Shown here in pieces: positions 43,301 through 51,700 of a stretch of 56,684 nucleotides of DNA. Where the stretch lies: the NCBI RefSeq assembly GCF_007991655.1, contig NZ_BJYT01000021.1, forward strand, positions 1 to 56,684. The letters run 5' to 3'. How positions within the stretch are numbered: position 1 is the first letter of the stretch; every line of letters begins with the position of its first letter. A program made the translations under genes and the position numbers. The notes below the pieces were generated by a model, which did not search any database, was not told the origin of the DNA, and saw only the letters and a list, made by a program, of their open reading frames with translations. Origin of the DNA: Segetibacter aerophilus (GTDB lineage: Bacteria; Bacteroidota; Bacteroidia; Chitinophagales; Chitinophagaceae).

Positions 43301-43399
43301 TTATTGTTGGCACAACAAGCGATAATACTCTAATAATTCCTTCAGTGAAATTCCAATGGAGCTAACTTCCGCAGCTTCATAATAATAATCTTCCGGCAT
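43301..43399 (-). CDS. Possible 32-residue small protein
   Basis: ATG 43399 to TAA 43301-43303: an acidic N-terminus (MPEDYYYEAAEVSSIG) and an amphipathic helix (ISLKELLEYYRLLCQQ). It is immediately followed by its own hairpin plus T-rich tract on the same strand, which argues for a real short transcript independent of the CDF gene upstream. No family recognised; could instead be part of a small RNA. Confidence 0.35.
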   Translation of the reverse strand: MPEDYYYEAAEVSSIGISLKELLEYYRLLCQQ

Positions 43400-43497
43400 T
43401 TAATCTCGTTTCGATAGAAACGCAAAAGCTTTTGAAATTATTATTCTATTTGAAAAAAGTAAGCAATTCTATTCAAAGTAGTAGTTGATGCAATTGC

Positions 43498-44412
43498 TCA
43501 ACAATTAGTAACTACGCAAGGGTCATCCGCAAATTCTGTTTCAATCGTCATATGCTGAATGTTCATGTGCAACAAGCGGTGCTTTAATTCATCTTTTACC
43601 GCTTTGACCCCTTTTTTGTCGATAGTTGTATCAAGTACTAGGTGGACGGTCATCGCATTTTCACTTGTGCTCAGCGCCCATACATGTATGTGGTGAATAT
43701 TTTTTATCCCTGCAATTTTTAGCGCTTCTGTTTTTATCTTTTCAAGATCTATGTTTTTTGGGACGCCATCCAGTGAAAGCCTTAAACTGTCTTTAAGCAA
43801 CTTCCAGGTACTACCTAAAATAACCAGGGCAATAACAATACTTATTACGGGGTCAATCCAAAACCAATTGGTATACATCATCACTATACCTCCGACAACA
43901 ATACCTGCACTCACTGCAGCGTCAGCCATTAAATGCAAATAAGCGCTCTTGATATTAAGATCGTTCTCTTTATTCTTGAAGAATAACAGCGCTGTAATAA
44001 AATTGATAGCGATACCAATGCCTGCAACAATTGCAATGGTCTTTCCAGGTAAAGGTTCAGGATTATTAAAGCGATGAAGGGCCTCATAAATAATAGCTCC
44101 TATCGAAATCAGCAAAACGGCCCCATTAAACAACGCCACCAGGATGGTCGTCTTGCGATAGCCGTAAGTGTATCTCGGATTCGACTTAACCTTCATTAAC
44201 CTAAAGGCCAATAAAGAAAGGGCGAGGCTTCCTACGTCCACTAGGTTGTGTCCTGCATCTGACAATAAAGAGAGCGATTTTACCGACAGGCCAACAACTA
44301 CCTCTATTACAACAAATAAAAAATTAAGTACTATGCCAATAACAAATGAACTATTTACATTGGTAAGAACAATGCTGTGACTATGATCGTGATGTGAATG
44401 GTTGTGTTCCAT
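43498..44412 (-). CDS. Cation diffusion facilitator (zinc-type efflux)
   Basis: 304 residues from ATG 44412 (MEHNHSHHDHSH...); a TTG at 44433 is less likely. His-rich N-terminus, six transmembrane helices, metal site residues in SLLSDAGHNLVDVGSL (helix 2) and LHLMADAAVSAGIV (helix 5), and a cytosolic ferredoxin-like C-terminal domain (HHIHVWALSTSENAMTVHLVL). Of the CzcD/ZitB group exporting Zn2+, possibly Co2+ or Cd2+, in exchange for protons. Single-gene unit. Confidence 0.92.
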   Translation of the reverse strand: MEHNHSHHDHSHSIVLTNVNSSFVIGIVLNFLFVVIEVVVGLSVKSLSLLSDAGHNLVDVGSLALSLLAFRLMKVKSNPRYTYGYRKTTILVALFNGAVLLISIGAIIYEALHRFNNPEPLPGKTIAIVAGIGIAINFITALLFFKNKENDLNIKSAYLHLMADAAVSAGIVVGGIVMMYTNWFWIDPVISIVIALVILGSTWKLLKDSLRLSLDGVPKNIDLEKIKTEALKIAGIKNIHHIHVWALSTSENAMTVHLVLDTTIDKKGVKAVKDELKHRLLHMNIQHMTIETEFADDPCVVTNC

Positions 44413-44514
44413 GAATGAATGCAATAGTATCAAAATTAATGATTTACTATTAGCAAGAAAGGTGTTGTCTTATGCACCAGGAGGAACTGAAATACTTATG
44501 AATGATGCCAAATA

Positions 44515-45078
44515 TCATTCGGTTGTTGGATGACTGAGGACTTTGCTGTGCATAGAAAAAGTAAATGCTTCGATCAATTCTTCAATTGCAGCCAATGTTA
44601 TTTTATCAGTGATTTCCGAACTGTAATTAATTTTCGTTTTCGCAAATGAAATTAATAATTGAGACTTCTCTCCTACTTCGGCCTCAATCATTTGCAGGGT
44701 ACCTAACAACGACTCATGTGCTTTTGCGCCGGAGGTAGCCGCTGTAATGAGGGCAACAGGTTTATGTGACAACTCGCAAGAAGAGACCAACCAATCGAGC
44801 GCATTTTTTAAAGAACCTGGTACTCCTAATGCATATTCAGGCGTACAAATCAGCACTCCGTCTGATTCTACTATTAACCTTCGAAACTCGGCAACTTCAC
44901 TCGGCGGAGTATCGGTATCTAAGTCGGGATTAAAATGCGGTAACGCGGCTAGCGAAGGATACATGTTAATCTCAAAGCTTTGATTGCCCAAAGCGGCAAC
45001 GGCCTCAATGAAGTTTAGATTGGTTGACTTGCTTCTTGTACTTCCGCATAAGGCTAACACTTTTTTTCTCTCTGGCAT
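44515..45078 (-). CDS. NADPH-dependent FMN reductase family protein
   Basis: 187 residues, flavodoxin-like fold: LALCGSTRSKSTNLNFIEA is the FMN phosphate loop, GVLICTPEYALGVPGSLKNALDWL the isoalloxazine-binding segment. Related to azo/chromate/quinone reductases (ChrR, YieF). Cytosolic, probably a dimer; the physiological acceptor is unknown. Alone between the CDF and T9SS genes. Confidence 0.9.
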   Translation of the reverse strand: MPERKKVLALCGSTRSKSTNLNFIEAVAALGNQSFEINMYPSLAALPHFNPDLDTDTPPSEVAEFRRLIVESDGVLICTPEYALGVPGSLKNALDWLVSSCELSHKPVALITAATSGAKAHESLLGTLQMIEAEVGEKSQLLISFAKTKINYSSEITDKITLAAIEELIEAFTFSMHSKVLSHPTTE

Positions 45079-45218
45079 ATAAAAACATTTGCAGAGATTG
45101 AATATACAATGAAGCCGTTATTTCCAACAAAACTTATCTGCTTGAAAACTGGCCTCGGAGTTAGAAATCTTAGATACGATGTTGAACAAGGGTCTGTGTA
45201 TTTGATCCATCAAAATTC

Positions 45219-45851
45219 CTATTGTAATATGACCTGCTTATTGATTCTTGTATCGCCATTAGTTAGCTGTAGAAAGTACATCCCGTGACCAAGATTTTGA
45301 GGAAGATTAATAGTTTGTGTTATTGATCCCTCCAACAAATCCAAAGAACGGGCAAAGACTTTTTGTCCCGAATTACTGTACAGGCTAATCGCGTACTTTC
45401 CGCTGCTAATATTATTTAATTGCAAATTGAGAACGCCTCGCTGCACTGGGTTAGGAAGTATTCTAAGATCAGTTCGTCCGACTCCCCTGTCAACCTGTAT
45501 GATGTTGCTGAAAGTTTCACGTCCATCCTTGCTGAGAGTACGTAAGCGATAATAATTAAGGCCTTCAACTGGTGTAGCATCTAAAAAAGAATACCGATAG
45601 GTACCGGCATAATTTTGAGCTACAAGATTTCCAATATTTGTAAAAGATGAGCCGTTTGCGCTTTTCTGAATTTCGTGGCTCTCCGCGTCGGCTTCATACA
45701 TAGCTATCCACCCTAATTGAACTGCATTTCCTTTTTGCTGTGCTTCGAAGTTGCTGAGCAAATTTGCACTTTGTCGTTGAGCAACGCTAAAAACTGGCAG
45801 CGACACTGAACAAAATATCAAAGAGGCGATTAGTAAAAAAGTATTTTTCAT
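45219..45851 (-). CDS. Secreted protein with type A T9SS sorting domain
   Basis: 210 residues: signal peptide (to about 24), a fibronectin/Ig-like domain at about 30-125 (AVQLGWIAMYEADAESHEIQKS..., YSFLDATPVEGLNYYRLRT), and a C-terminal sorting domain at about 130-210 (ILPNPVQRGVLNLQL ... GMYFLQLTNGDTRINKQVIL). The sorting domain directs export by the type IX secretion system. There is no catalytic domain, so it may be an adhesin-like or truncated cargo. A GMYFLQL/KQVI(L) ending is the usual type A form. Confidence 0.88.
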   Translation of the reverse strand: MKNTFLLIASLIFCSVSLPVFSVAQRQSANLLSNFEAQQKGNAVQLGWIAMYEADAESHEIQKSANGSSFTNIGNLVAQNYAGTYRYSFLDATPVEGLNYYRLRTLSKDGRETFSNIIQVDRGVGRTDLRILPNPVQRGVLNLQLNNISSGKYAISLYSNSGQKVFARSLDLLEGSITQTINLPQNLGHGMYFLQLTNGDTRINKQVILQ

Positions 45852-46112
45852 AAAATACCAGTTTGTTACAATTCGAGTAATGCAACTTGCATGCCTTTTT
45901 TATTTTATACGAATCGGTTTTAGAGAGAATTTGAAGACTTGGAAAGCTGTTTTTTCTTGGTAACAAATTGGAGAGCTTTTATGATAACCAGAAAAATTGC
46001 TTCAAAAACCTTTAAAACTGTAACACCCGAATATGAAATTTTGGAGGCCTGATTTTTTTACGTCAAAGAGCTGAAAACTTCATCATGCTTAAGGGTACAA
46101 ATAGATAATCGT

Positions 46113-46120
46113 TACTTTTG
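46113..46120 (+). promoter_or_regulatory. -7 promoter box upstream of aldo/keto reductase
   Basis: TACTTTTG matches TAnnTTTG and ends 20 bases before the ATG at 46141; no clear -33 TTTG at the right distance. Confidence 0.35.
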
Positions 46121-46140
46121 AGCTTAAATATCAATAACAT

Positions 46141-47136
46141 ATGTCGTCATACACGCCTTCAGCAGAAAGATATAAAACAATGGAATACCGACGTTGTGGA
46201 AAAAGTGGTTTATTGCTACCGGCAATATCACTTGGACTTTGGCACAACTTCGGCGACGTCGATGATTATAAAAACTGCCGTAAAATTTTGCAGCATGCAT
46301 TTGATAGCGGCATCACGCACTTTGACCTTGCAAACAATTACGGACCTCCTCCCGGATCCGCCGAAGAAAATTTTGGGCATATCCTTAAAAAAGATTTCGA
46401 GGGCTACAGGGATGAGATGATTATCTCTTCGAAAGCCGGTTACAAAATGTGGGAAGGGCCTTACGGAGAATGGGGTTCAAAAAAATACTTAGTATCGAGC
46501 CTTGACCAAAGTCTAAAAAGAATGAGGCTTGACTATGTAGATATTTTTTATAGCCATCGTCCCGACCCTTCCACGCCTTTAGAGGAAACGATGGGTGCTC
46601 TTGACCTGATTGTAAGGCAAGGAAAAGCCCTCTACGTTGGTATATCTAACTACCAGGCGCCGGAAGCAGAAAGGGCGATGCAAATTCTGAAAGAGCTGGG
46701 AACGCCGTGCATCATACATCAGCCTAAATACTCTATGTTCGAGCGTTGGGTTGAAGGAGGGTTGCTAGACTTGCTTGAACGGGAAGGTGTTGGATGTATA
46801 CCCTTTTCGCCTCTTGCGCAGGGGTTGCTGACTAATAAATATTTAAAAGGAATACCTGAAGATTCACGTGCGGCTAAACCAACCGGATTTTTACAGGAGA
46901 ACCAGGTAACACCTGAGACCGTAGATAAAATTGCAAGATTAAATTACATAGCGCAGGAGCGAGGCCAGACGCTTGCGCAAATGGCCCTTTCGTGGCTGCT
47001 AAAAGACGATCGCATTACTTCCGTCCTTATAGGCGTAAGTAAGGTGGAGCAATTAGAAGACTGCCTTGAGTCTTATTCGAGAACTATTTTTACGCAGGAA
47101 GAATTGGACAGGATTGAACATATCTTGGGTCAATAA
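46141..47136 (+). CDS. Aldo/keto reductase, YghZ/GPR type
   Basis: 331 residues, AKR14-like. Catalytic tetrad Asp62/Tyr67 (FDLANNYGPPPGSAEENFG), Lys98 (IISSKAGY) and His139 (IFYSHRPDP). The GPPPGSAEENFG segment is diagnostic for the L-glyceraldehyde 3-phosphate reductase group (YghZ/GPR), which also reduces methylglyoxal and uses NADPH. Cytosolic, stand-alone gene; a weak stem before TTTTTG at 47157-47195 may terminate it. Confidence 0.92.
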   Translation: MSSYTPSAERYKTMEYRRCGKSGLLLPAISLGLWHNFGDVDDYKNCRKILQHAFDSGITHFDLANNYGPPPGSAEENFGHILKKDFEGYRDEMIISSKAGYKMWEGPYGEWGSKKYLVSSLDQSLKRMRLDYVDIFYSHRPDPSTPLEETMGALDLIVRQGKALYVGISNYQAPEAERAMQILKELGTPCIIHQPKYSMFERWVEGGLLDLLEREGVGCIPFSPLAQGLLTNKYLKGIPEDSRAAKPTGFLQENQVTPETVDKIARLNYIAQERGQTLAQMALSWLLKDDRITSVLIGVSKVEQLEDCLESYSRTIFTQEELDRIEHILGQ

Positions 47137-47250
47137 ACGTAGGTAAGAAAAAACAGAAGTCCCATCAGTCATTGATAGATTGCTGGGATTTTTGTTTTTA
47201 GCAAAGACCTCTGCGAGTATTTTCCTTTCGGGAAAAAGGTTAATAAAGTT

Positions 47251-47281
47251 TTACAAGTACAAGTGAGTGACACAACGATGT
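47251..47281 (-). repeat. GYGTCRC intergenic repeat, copy 8
   Basis: Minus-strand reading ACATCGTTGTGTCACTCACT then TGTACTTGTAA: complete head, GTGTCAC core and tail. It lies between the aldo/keto reductase and DUF1259 genes. Confidence 0.68.
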
Positions 47282-47393
47282 ACAATAAAGTAACGAGGGC
47301 TGACGAAGTAATAATAAAAACTTTCAAAAAATTTTAAATGAATGTTTTGCTGTCAATTCTAAACCTCTACTTTCAACCAATAAAAGCACAATA

Positions 47394-48359
47394 ATGAAAA
47401 AAACACATAAAATGTTTAGGTGGTCCCTCCTTTTTGTTACTATAATGGCAACGAATGCCATAGAAAGTTATTCGCAGGTGAAGGGAAAAGGCAGCGCAAT
47501 GAAACTTGCGACGCTTGATACATCAGCTATTGAACGTGTAATGGGGATGAAAGGAAAATCAAATAATGGCGAGTACAAAATCACTGTTCCCCAAAACGAT
47601 TTAGACGTAAAGGTTGACGGCTTTAAGATTATTCCTGCTATGGGTTTAGGTACCTGGGTCGCCTTTACACCTTCGCCTGACGGAGCTATGGTAATGGGAG
47701 ACATTATTATTACCGAAACTGACTTAAAACCAGTGCAACAGGAAATTATTAGGCAAGGTTTGACAAGTACTGCTATCCACAATCATTTCGTACGCAATCA
47801 TCCTAATATAATGTTTATGCATATGGGCGGTTCTGGGAGTACAGAAGCAATGGCACAAAAAGCAAAGGCAGTATTAGATAAAGTGAGAGAAGTGCGTGGT
47901 GGCGATCCTTCAAAAGGTACGGCGTCATCGGAAGCAGTGAGCAATTCACTTGATACCAAAAAATTGGATAAAATCATTGGTAGTAAGGCTGAAATGACGA
48001 AGGGGGTTTATAAATACACAATTGGCCGGCCCGATGTTGATTTAAAAGAACACGGGGTAAAAGTGACAACTTTCCTTGGATTTAATACATGGGCCGCCTT
48101 TCAGGGCACACCAGACAAGGCTGCAGTAGCGGGAGATTTTACAATGTTGGAAAATGAAGTTGAGCCAGTACTTAAAGCACTCATTGAGAATGGAATTGAA
48201 GTGGTTGCTTTACACAACCATATGGTGCATGAACAACCGCGTATTTTCTTTTTACATTATTGGGGAGTGGGGCCAGCTGAACAACTGGCAAAAGGTTTGC
48301 GTGCTGCGTTAGACCAAACAGGCAAAAAACAAGCAGCTCCGATGAATATGAAAATGTAG
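47394..48359 (+). CDS. DUF1259 protein with two repeats (LppY/LpqO-like)
   Basis: 321 residues with a signal peptide (to about residue 27). Two copies of the DUF1259 unit at about 40-165 and 190-310; each has the pattern [ALT]-H-N-H followed by P-x-[IF]-[MF]-F-[ML]-H (AIHNHFVRNHPNIMFMHMGG and ALHNHMVHEQPRIFFLHYWG). The clustered histidines suggest a metal site per repeat. Related to mycobacterial LppY/LpqO lipoproteins of unknown function. Transcribed alone; a good terminator follows. Confidence 0.85.
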   Translation: MKKTHKMFRWSLLFVTIMATNAIESYSQVKGKGSAMKLATLDTSAIERVMGMKGKSNNGEYKITVPQNDLDVKVDGFKIIPAMGLGTWVAFTPSPDGAMVMGDIIITETDLKPVQQEIIRQGLTSTAIHNHFVRNHPNIMFMHMGGSGSTEAMAQKAKAVLDKVREVRGGDPSKGTASSEAVSNSLDTKKLDKIIGSKAEMTKGVYKYTIGRPDVDLKEHGVKVTTFLGFNTWAAFQGTPDKAAVAGDFTMLENEVEPVLKALIENGIEVVALHNHMVHEQPRIFFLHYWGVGPAEQLAKGLRAALDQTGKKQAAPMNMKM

Positions 48360-48383
48360 TTGCGACCAGTTGAAATTTATAAC

Positions 48384-48416
48384 AAAATGCTATTCTGAAA
48401 AGAGTAGCATTTTTTG
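48384..48416 (+). terminator. Terminator of the DUF1259 gene
   Basis: A 12-base stem, AAAATGCTATTC with GAGTAGCATTTT (one wobble), TGAAAA loop, ending in TTTTTTG, 24 bases after the stop. Confidence 0.8.
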
Positions 48417-48453
48417 TAGAAGTTGGTGTAACAATCGAATCGCAAAACTCCTT

Positions 48454-48699
48454 TTACTTTTTTGATAGTCGCGAAATCAGCACGAATAATGATCCTGCAA
48501 GTATTCCGATGATTGACGCTTTCATCAAAATAATCCATGGAAAGCCATTTCCTTTAAAAGAATAAAGGCCTGCGATTATTAAACCGACAATCAATCCTCC
48601 TGCAAGGCCGCCCCAGACGGCATTTTTGTTTTTTGAAAAAAGCACCAATAATATTAGGGAGATACCTCCGAGTATATTCCAGATGTTAAGTGTCAGCAT
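48454..48699 (-). CDS. Small membrane protein (81 aa)
   Basis: 81 residues with three predicted transmembrane helices (about 5-22, 27-47, 53-77), glycine-rich middle helix (WGGLAGGLIVGLIIAGLY) and a basic C-terminus SRLSKK. Small glycine-zipper-like membrane proteins of this kind are common in Bacteroidota; the function is not known. Confidence 0.6.
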   Translation of the reverse strand: MLTLNIWNILGGISLILLVLFSKNKNAVWGGLAGGLIVGLIIAGLYSFKGNGFPWIILMKASIIGILAGSLFVLISRLSKK

Positions 48700-49079
48700 T
48701 GTTTACTGTAGAATTATAACTTTTAAAATGGCGGCAAGCAACGGCATAAAGACGGGAAAGAGTATTTTAACTATGTACAATTTCATCAACAAAAAGTAGC
48801 GTATAACAGACAGTACAAACTGTTAGACGGCAATTTTCTATCAACCGCATAACGTACTAGCTCTTACAACTACTGTTTCATCTCATCTATCTCAACAACC
48901 ATTCCGAGCAAAGAGAAATTTCGTCGTAACTCTTTTCGCTCTAAAAATTTTTATGCATCTTTTTAATTCGGCTTTTAGCACTTTTAAAAGTTCAGTATTT
49001 ATTTTATTTTGACGGAAGCTTTAAGAATAACGCTGTTTAGATCAAGGTTCTAACAACATCTACTTTTAAATTTAAAAAT
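48700..49079. other. Intergenic region, divergent promoters
   Basis: 380 bases between the small membrane gene and the methyltransferase. No ORF of interest, and no terminator or repeat. It contains a 12-base palindrome ACTTTTAAAAGT and an AT-rich stretch before the methyltransferase start, but no clean -33/-7 pair. Confidence 0.35.
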
Positions 49080-49946
49080 ATGGAAACAACTACTCCCCAA
49101 TTCGATGCAGCCAAGTACAAAAATACGACGCGTGACCAATGGCAATCGGCAGCAGAAGCATGGTACAGGTGGAGTGATACACTGCATCAATGGCTTGGTC
49201 CTGCAACAGAAAAAATGTTGGAGATGGCTGGTATTACAACCGGTCAACGAGTACTTGACGTTGCTGCGGGAGCAGGTGAACAATCTATCACCGCAGCAAA
49301 AAGAGTTGGTTCTTCCGGCTATGTTCTGGCCACTGATATTTCTTCGAATATTTTGGAATATGCCCAAAAAATGGCTGAACAGGCGGAGGTGAAAAACATT
49401 GAAACCAAAGTAATGGACGGGGAAAATTTAACTGTACATGACGAAAACTTCGACGCTGTTATTTCGAGGGTAGGTCTTATTTATTTTCCTGATCAACAGA
49501 AAGCTTTGAAGGAAATGTTGCGGGTTTTGAAGCCAGGGGGTAAAGTGGCAGCAATTGTGTATTCAACCCCTGACAAGAATAAATTTTTCTCAGTACCTGT
49601 TTCTATTATTCGCACTCGGGCCAAGTTGCCTCCTCCTCTATCTGGCCAACCAGGACCATTTAGCTTAGGAGCGGAAGGCGTTATTGAAAAAGCCTTTTTA
49701 CAAGCGGGTTTTAAAAATGTACAAGCAGAACGTATCAACTCTCCCCTTCGTCTTTCATCAGCAGCAGAGTGTGTTCGCTTTGAAAAGGAGTCTTTTGGCG
49801 CGCTACATCAAATGTTGAGTGGGCTACCAGACGCCGAGAAAGAATCAGTATGGGAAGAAATTGAAATGGAACTAAAACAATTCGAATCAGAAAGGGGATT
49901 TGAAGGCCCATGCGAAATGATCGTGGCAGTAGGAGAAAAAATATAA
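49080..49946 (+). CDS. Class I SAM-dependent methyltransferase
   Basis: 288 residues with a Rossmann methyltransferase core: motif I VLDVAAGAGEQSITAA, motif II VLATDISSNILEYA, then KVMDGENLTVHDENFDAVISRVGLIYF and MLRVLKPGGKVAAIVY. Resembles UbiE/arsenite-type or small-molecule methyltransferases (Methyltransf_11/25), but no substrate motif stands out. Soluble. No co-directional partner within 450 bases, so context gives no substrate. Confidence 0.85.
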   Translation: METTTPQFDAAKYKNTTRDQWQSAAEAWYRWSDTLHQWLGPATEKMLEMAGITTGQRVLDVAAGAGEQSITAAKRVGSSGYVLATDISSNILEYAQKMAEQAEVKNIETKVMDGENLTVHDENFDAVISRVGLIYFPDQQKALKEMLRVLKPGGKVAAIVYSTPDKNKFFSVPVSIIRTRAKLPPPLSGQPGPFSLGAEGVIEKAFLQAGFKNVQAERINSPLRLSSAAECVRFEKESFGALHQMLSGLPDAEKESVWEEIEMELKQFESERGFEGPCEMIVAVGEKI

Positions 49947-50070
49947 CGGGATCAAAGATTTATTAAAGTACTGCAGTTGAATGGAGCATCGCCACGAGAA
50001 TGCCATCAACGATCATTTGCGCAATTATAAAAAAGCTGGTAAAAAGGTTCCTAGTTTCATTAGCTGCAAT

Positions 50071-50328
50071 CTACAAAACCAGGTACACTTTCCCCTGTCC
50101 TTCGGTAACCTCGTATGTTTTAATTTTTTCTGTTGCGGGCCCTGCTTTAACCGCGCCGGTCTTTACGTCAAACTGTGTTCCGTGCCATGGGCATTGAATG
50201 GTACCGCAGATCATGGCACCACCGGCAAGAGATCCGCCCTTGTGAGAACAGCGATCGTCGAAAGCAACAAAACCTTGTTCCGTCCGGGCAACTACGATTC
50301 GCTTGTCTTTTGCATGGATCAGTTTCAT
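50071..50328 (-). CDS. Rieske [2Fe-2S] domain protein, short N-terminus
   Basis: 85 residues with the Rieske cluster motifs C-x-H (DRCSHKGGSL) and C-x2-H (QCPWHGTQFD), so both His ligands and both Cys ligands are present. The sequence starts at KRIVVARTE, lacking the first beta-strands usual in ferredoxin-type Rieske proteins. In-frame codons upstream (reading ...CHSSFGNNQ before Met1) look like a continuation, but a TAA immediately after an upstream ATG (at about 50370) closes the frame, so the family N-terminus may have been lost by a nonsense change. Likely a soluble electron carrier; partner unknown. Confidence 0.8.
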   Translation of the reverse strand: MKLIHAKDKRIVVARTEQGFVAFDDRCSHKGGSLAGGAMICGTIQCPWHGTQFDVKTGAVKAGPATEKIKTYEVTEGQGKVYLVL

Positions 50329-50412
50329 CTGGTTATTGCCAAAAGAGCTATGGCACTCTTTTTACATGTTAATTTTTTATAATTTCTAATAGCATAGTAA
50401 TTAAAAAGACTT

Positions 50413-51522
50413 ATGAGAAAATTTACATCAATACAAAAGAATAATGAAGTTATCACTTATCTGCTCACATATACTAGTCATTGCTTAGGGCTTAAATCGT
50501 TTCTCCATAACAAAATTTATTTTCTATCACTGCTGTTCGGCTTTCTATTAGTAAGTTGTTCAACATCGAGACTTAGTCAAAGCGGACAACGAAAAACTGC
50601 AGGTAAAACATTTGTAATAGTGGGCGCTTCGAGTGGCTTTGGGCGCGGTGTGGCAGAAAGGCTGGGCGAATACAAAGCCAACGTAGTGTTAGCTGCACGA
50701 CGAACAGACTTACTGGAGGAAGTAGCTGCTAAGGTTAGGACTAATGGAGGAACGGCGCTTGTAGTTACTATGGATATAAGTAAACCTGAAGATGTGCAAC
50801 GATTAAAAGACTCGGCGCTTAAGCAATTTGGAGATATTGACGTTTGGATAAATATGGCAGGCGTCGGCGCCATTGGTCGCTTTTGGGAAATTCCGATCGA
50901 AGAACAGGCACAAATTGTTGACATCAATCTCAAAGGTTTTATTTATGGCAGTCATGCTGCTATAAACCAGTTTACAAAACAGGGATACGGTGTACTTATC
51001 AATATGGGTTCTATCGAAAGCGAAAACCCCCTGGCTTACCATGCATCATATGCTGCTACCAAAGGTGGAGTGTTGAATTTAGGCGAAGCGATTAACCAGG
51101 AACTGAGGTTGAACGGGCACAAAAACATAAAGGTGGTAACTGTCGAACCTTGGGCTTTTGATACACCTTTTTGGAGACATGCTGCAAATTACAGCGGAGG
51201 CACTCCACGCATGGCTGCTATGGATAATCCGGATAAAGTAGTCAATGCGGTGATCTGGTCATCGCTTCATCCGCGAAAGGAGCTGGCTGTTGCAACAAAG
51301 GCAAAGTTGACCAGGTTTTCACATCATCTGTTCCCTCATACTACAGAAAGAATGTCAGCTAATATTGTTCATAAGTATCAAATAAAAACAGCACCACCAA
51401 CGCCACCAACTTCAGGTTCGGTGTTCAAACCAATGGAAAGCGGCAGAGGGGTTGATGACGGTGTACGTGCAAGAATGAAGGTAGAAAAAAAGCAACTTAA
51501 GATGCAAAAGAAACAGAAGTAA
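50413..51522 (+). CDS. SDR oxidoreductase with lipoprotein signal
   Basis: 369 residues. Residues 34-49 are a hydrophobic helix ending in the lipobox-like LLVSCS (Cys49), then a classical SDR domain: TFVIVGASSGFGRGVAERLG, VVLAARR, NMAGVGAIG, NMGSIES (catalytic Ser) and YHASYAATKGG with the Tyr-x3-Lys pair. The C-terminal 60 residues are Pro/Lys-rich. A membrane- or lipid-anchored SDR outside the cytoplasm is odd, since NAD(P) is not free in the periplasm; the domain could face the cytoplasm if the helix is an uncleaved anchor. The n-region before the helix is long (33 residues). Confidence 0.8.
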   Translation: MRKFTSIQKNNEVITYLLTYTSHCLGLKSFLHNKIYFLSLLFGFLLVSCSTSRLSQSGQRKTAGKTFVIVGASSGFGRGVAERLGEYKANVVLAARRTDLLEEVAAKVRTNGGTALVVTMDISKPEDVQRLKDSALKQFGDIDVWINMAGVGAIGRFWEIPIEEQAQIVDINLKGFIYGSHAAINQFTKQGYGVLINMGSIESENPLAYHASYAATKGGVLNLGEAINQELRLNGHKNIKVVTVEPWAFDTPFWRHAANYSGGTPRMAAMDNPDKVVNAVIWSSLHPRKELAVATKAKLTRFSHHLFPHTTERMSANIVHKYQIKTAPPTPPTSGSVFKPMESGRGVDDGVRARMKVEKKQLKMQKKQK

Positions 51523-51700
51523 TAATTGTAGGAAATATAGAACTATGTGCAAATGAAACTAGGTCTGTCTTGTCAAGTATTCAAGGGATCGTTAATTACA
51601 CTTGACTGGAAGAGTTGTGGATTTAGGTTGGCGATTGTTATGACAGATTGAAGTGTTGTTGGAGATATGGAGGACGAAATTTTTATGAATGTTCAACACT

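Noticed and set aside
45981-46052. 23-codon ATG-initiated ORF before the aldo/keto reductase
   Set aside because: Too short, no terminator or recognisable motif, and far from any -7 box; indistinguishable from chance.
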